Positions 5,782-8,442 of a DNA stretch of 8,442 nucleotides are shown in pieces. This DNA is from an uncultured Alphaproteobacteria bacterium. Lineage in GTDB: Bacteria; Pseudomonadota; Alphaproteobacteria; Caulobacterales; Aquidulcibacteraceae. The stretch is taken from contig CALBSY010000216.1 in the NCBI GenBank assembly GCA_937967725.1, forward strand, positions 1 through 8,442, read 5' to 3'. Made by a program: the position numbers and the translations under genes. The notes beneath the pieces are model-generated. The model was not told where the DNA came from, did not search any database, and saw only the letters and a program-made list of their open reading frames with translations. Each line of letters begins with the position of its first letter. Positions within the stretch are counted from its first letter, which is position 1.

Positions 5782-7424
5782 ACACTGCCCAGGCGGAACT
5801 CGGCAAGGTCGCGACCGCGCCCGATTGGCGCCGGGACACGTTGATCTATCATATCTATCCAAGGTCGTTTCTCGACGCGTCGGGCGATGGCGTCGGCGAC
5901 CTGCGCGGCATCATCGAAAAGATGGACTACATCGCCGCGCTCAATGTTGACGCTATTTGGATATCGCCGTTAGTCACATCGCCGATGCGCGCATTCGGCT
6001 ACGACGTCTCCGGGTACTGCGAAGTCGATCCGCTCTTCGGCACGCTTGAGGACTTCGCCCGCTTGCTTCAAGCCGCGCACGAGCGCGGATTGAAGGTGCT
6101 GATCGATCAGGTGTTCAGCCATACCTCGAATGAACATCCCTGGTTTCTTGAAAGCCGCGAGAACCGGAGCAACCCGCGCGCCGCTTGGTACGTGTGGGCG
6201 GATGCAAAGCCGGACGGCACGCCGCCGAACAACTGGCTATCCATCTTTGGCGGCTCCGCGTGGCAGTGGGATCCGCGCCGCGGCCAGTATTATCTACACA
6301 ACTTCTTGCGCGAGCAGCCGGATCTCAACTTTCACTGCGAAGCCGTGCGCGACGCCATTATCGACGTCTGCCGGTTCTGGTTCGAACTTGGGGTGGACGG
6401 CTTTCGGCTTGATGTCTGCCCGTTCTATTTCCACGACCCGCTTCTGCGCGATAATCCGGTGAACCCCAACCGGCCGCAAGGGCGGCACTTCCTGTTCAAC
6501 CCGCACACGCTGCAACTGCAACGCTACAATGTCGCGCGGCCTGAAAATTTGGCCTTCCTCGAACGCCTGCGCGCAACCGCAGACGAATACGACGCGCGCG
6601 TGTTGCTGGGCGAACTGCACGAAATCGAAGGGCTCGACTTGTTGCGCGACTATACCGCGCGCGGCCGGTTGCACATGGCCTATGGCTACTGGCTGCTCGG
6701 CGCGGAGCGCATCGACGCCGGCATGATCGTCAATCTGGCGCGCGCACTGAAGCTTGAGGAGGAAGGCGGCGTGCCATGCTGGTCGATTGACAATCACGAC
6801 TTCATTCGCGTGCAAACTAGGCTCGGCCTCGACGCCGCTTCGCGCGACCTGCCGCTGGCCCTGCTGGCCGCGCTCACGTGCCTGCCTGGCGCGCTTTGCA
6901 TCTATCAGGGAAGCGAACTCGGCCTCGAACAGGCGTCGATCCCCTACGAGAACCTGATCGACCCCTATGGACGAGAATTCTATCCGGCCTTCGAAGGACG
7001 CGACGGTTCGCGGACGCCGATGCCCTGGAACAACGAGCACGAACACGTCGGCTTTAGCACGCGCGAGCCGTGGCTGCCGATCCCGGCGTCGCACCAGGCC
7101 GCCGCCGTGTCGCAGCAAGACGCCGAGGCCGGTTCGCATCTCAACCGCTTGCGCAAGTTCTTTGCGTGGCGACGCGATGTCCGCGCCTTTCATGGCGGCG
7201 CCTTCCATCTTCTGGATGCGCCAGACGACATGTTGGCCTTTCAGCGCGCCTCAAACAGCGATCGGATTTTCTGTCTCTTCAATCTCGCTCCGGAGCAGCG
7301 CACGGCGCACTTTCCGGATCGCCTCACGGGGCGACCGGCGGAAGGGCATGGATTCGGCGGCGCGTGCGAAGGCGGGCATGTCACGCTGCCGGCATGGGGC
7401 GCTTACTTCGGGTGGTCGCAATGA
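5778..7424 (+). CDS. GH13 alpha-glucosidase, probably subfamily 23 (548 aa)
   Basis: A retaining glycoside hydrolase expected to release glucose from the non-reducing end of alpha-glucosides (maltose, isomaltose or short oligosaccharides), acting in cytoplasm or periplasm. No signal peptide is visible, so cytoplasm is favoured. The (beta/alpha)8 barrel starts at WRRDTLIYHIYPRSF (17-31). The calcium-loop-like segment SGDGVGDL is at 35-42, conserved region I is DQVFSHTSNEHPWF (110-123), region II DGFRLDV (207-213) with nucleophile Asp212, region III LLGEL (276-280) with acid/base Glu279, and region IV DNHDFIR (338-344) with stabiliser Asp341. RTPMPW (412-417) matches the family's C-terminal barrel signature. 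All catalytic residues are present and the length is normal. The ATG at 5778 gives the expected N-terminus; no in-frame earlier start exists close by. It overlaps the next glycosidase gene by four bases. Oddities: HMAYGYWLLG (299-308) where relatives commonly have an 'AYxFxLL' type sequence, and an unusual hairpin leader. Confidence 0.93.
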   Translation: MDTAQAELGKVATAPDWRRDTLIYHIYPRSFLDASGDGVGDLRGIIEKMDYIAALNVDAIWISPLVTSPMRAFGYDVSGYCEVDPLFGTLEDFARLLQAAHERGLKVLIDQVFSHTSNEHPWFLESRENRSNPRAAWYVWADAKPDGTPPNNWLSIFGGSAWQWDPRRGQYYLHNFLREQPDLNFHCEAVRDAIIDVCRFWFELGVDGFRLDVCPFYFHDPLLRDNPVNPNRPQGRHFLFNPHTLQLQRYNVARPENLAFLERLRATADEYDARVLLGELHEIEGLDLLRDYTARGRLHMAYGYWLLGAERIDAGMIVNLARALKLEEEGGVPCWSIDNHDFIRVQTRLGLDAASRDLPLALLAALTCLPGALCIYQGSELGLEQASIPYENLIDPYGREFYPAFEGRDGSRTPMPWNNEHEHVGFSTREPWLPIPASHQAAAVSQQDAEAGSHLNRLRKFFAWRRDVRAFHGGAFHLLDAPDDMLAFQRASNSDRIFCLFNLAPEQRTAHFPDRLTGRPAEGHGFGGACEGGHVTLPAWGAYFGWSQ

Positions 7425-8442
7425 GTTCGACGCGCGAGGCGCTGCTGGCCGATGCGGTGATGGTCGACAAAATGGCGCCGCCGGCGCCGCCGGATTGGTG
7501 GCGCGGCGCCATTCTCTATGAAGTGTACTGGCGCAGCTTTCTCGACAGCAACGGCGACGGCGTCGGCGACTTAACCGGCGTACGCGCGAAGCTCGACTAC
7601 ATCGCCGACCTTGGCGCCGACGCCATCTGGCTGGCCCCGTTCTACGCTTCGCCGCAGGAAGACTTTGGCTACGACATCGTCGATGCGCGCAGCGTCGATG
7701 CGCTGGCCGGTACGATGAACGACTTCCTTGAGCTCATCGAAGCCGCTCATGACCGCGATCTTAAAGTGGTTCTGGATTTCATCCCGATCCACACGTCAAA
7801 CCAGCATCCGTGGTTTATCGCCAGCCGCCGCGATCGGGAGAACGATCGTGCCGACTGGTACATTTGGGCCGACGGCGCCAGCGACGGCGGTCCGCCGAAC
7901 AACTGGCTTTCGTCCTTTGGCGGCTCGGCGTGGACCTGGGAGCCGCGCCGTTCGCAATATTATTATCACCCGTTCTTGCCCTGCCAGCCGGGCCTCAATC
8001 TACGCACGCCGGAGACGCTTGAGGCCGTACTCGGCGACATGCGCTTCTGGCTCGATCACGGCGTCGACGGTTTCCGCTTGGACGCCGTGCAGTGCTTAGC
8101 CTGCGATCCGGCGCTGCGGTCCAACCCGCCGACGGCGAGCGACGGCTCGCCTATTCTGCTCGGCGGCGGACCGCACAACCCATTCCGCAAGCAATTGCAT
8201 CTGTTCGACCGCGATGTTCCCGAGGCGATCCCGATTATCGAACGCATGCGCGCCGTGATCGACGAATATGATGGCGAGCGTGTCTTAATCGGCGAACTTG
8301 CCGACGTCGATTCCTCACGCGCCGCCGAGAAGTACACCGTAAACGGCAAACGCTTTCACGCCGTATACGACTTCGATCTGATCACTTGCCGGCAGGAGGA
8401 GATTGCGGGCATCGTCAAGCTGCGCGACTATCATCTCCGCAC
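7421..8442 (+). CDS. Second GH13 alpha-glucosidase-like enzyme, tandem paralogue (340 codons; cut by window edge)
   Basis: The open frame runs from ATG at 7421 to the window end, missing the C-terminal part of a protein that would be expected to be about 530-560 residues. An Ala/Pro-rich leader (19-24, APPAPP) precedes WWRGAILYEVYWRSF (26-40). Region I is LDFIPIHTSNQHPWF (118-132), region II DGFRLDAV (216-223) with nucleophile Asp221, and region III LIGEL (289-293) with acid/base Glu292. Region IV lies beyond the edge. Blocks shared with the upstream enzyme include PPNNWLS, FGGSAW and QYY, so the two are paralogues. This copy departs from the common 'DVDPLFGT' loop (here SVDALAGT, 91-98) and has IPIH where its sister has VFSH, suggesting altered specificity. 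The start overlaps the previous stop in ATGA, typical of translational coupling. Met14 and Met18 are alternative starts; GGGTGG lies about 7 bases before 7421. No in-frame stop or frameshift is seen. Confidence 0.9.
   Translation, partial: MSSTREALLADAVMVDKMAPPAPPDWWRGAILYEVYWRSFLDSNGDGVGDLTGVRAKLDYIADLGADAIWLAPFYASPQEDFGYDIVDARSVDALAGTMNDFLELIEAAHDRDLKVVLDFIPIHTSNQHPWFIASRRDRENDRADWYIWADGASDGGPPNNWLSSFGGSAWTWEPRRSQYYYHPFLPCQPGLNLRTPETLEAVLGDMRFWLDHGVDGFRLDAVQCLACDPALRSNPPTASDGSPILLGGGPHNPFRKQLHLFDRDVPEAIPIIERMRAVIDEYDGERVLIGELADVDSSRAAEKYTVNGKRFHAVYDFDLITCRQEEIAGIVKLRDYHLR

Noticed and set aside
6294..7208. 304-codon minus-strand open frame
   Set aside because: It lies wholly inside the first GH13 gene, whose catalytic motifs fix the coding strand; composition is shadow-like (Val/Gln/Arg-rich).
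1..8442. CRISPR array, insertion sequence, prophage or toxin-antitoxin module
   Set aside because: No regularly spaced repeats, transposase or integrase motifs, or small toxin-antitoxin gene pairs were seen on either strand.

Overview
This GC-rich window fits an alphaproteobacterium, perhaps Caulobacterales or Hyphomonadaceae. That placement is inferred from base composition, from glmU next to a gph-type phosphatase, and from paired GH13 alpha-glucosidases of the Xanthomonas/Caulobacter type; no rRNA or other marker settles it. Nearly all of the sequence is ordinary chromosomal coding DNA. I see no CRISPR array, insertion sequence, tRNA, rRNA or prophage gene.

Left part (1-1807): the N-terminal 262 codons of glmU (minus strand, running off the left edge) are divergent from a complete HAD phosphatase of the phosphoglycolate phosphatase type (gph). 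A small uncharacterised 80-residue protein lies convergent to gph. A gene-poor stretch of about 390 bases follows (1808-2194), holding a strong stem-loop and small dyads but no coding region I can defend.

Middle part (2195-5633): three minus-strand genes encode membrane proteins of unknown function. Two small ones, resembling DUF5367 and DUF4956, form a likely two-gene operon. The third is a large DUF2254-like protein with a long cytoplasmic helical tail. Divergent from it is a 105-residue protein with two predicted membrane segments. These genes may concern the envelope or ion homeostasis, but nothing in the sequence fixes a role.

Right part (5778-8442): two tandem plus-strand GH13 enzymes, most like subfamily 23 alpha-glucosidases, overlap by four bases (ATGA) and are presumably translationally coupled. 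The second runs off the right edge. They look like diverged paralogues with complementary specificities for alpha-glucosides or malto-/isomalto-oligosaccharides. The first has an unusual leader: a two-part hairpin could hold its ribosome binding site and pair its start codon, and a competing out-of-frame ATG lies five bases upstream. This leader is the most interesting feature of the window. I found no convincing new multi-gene system.
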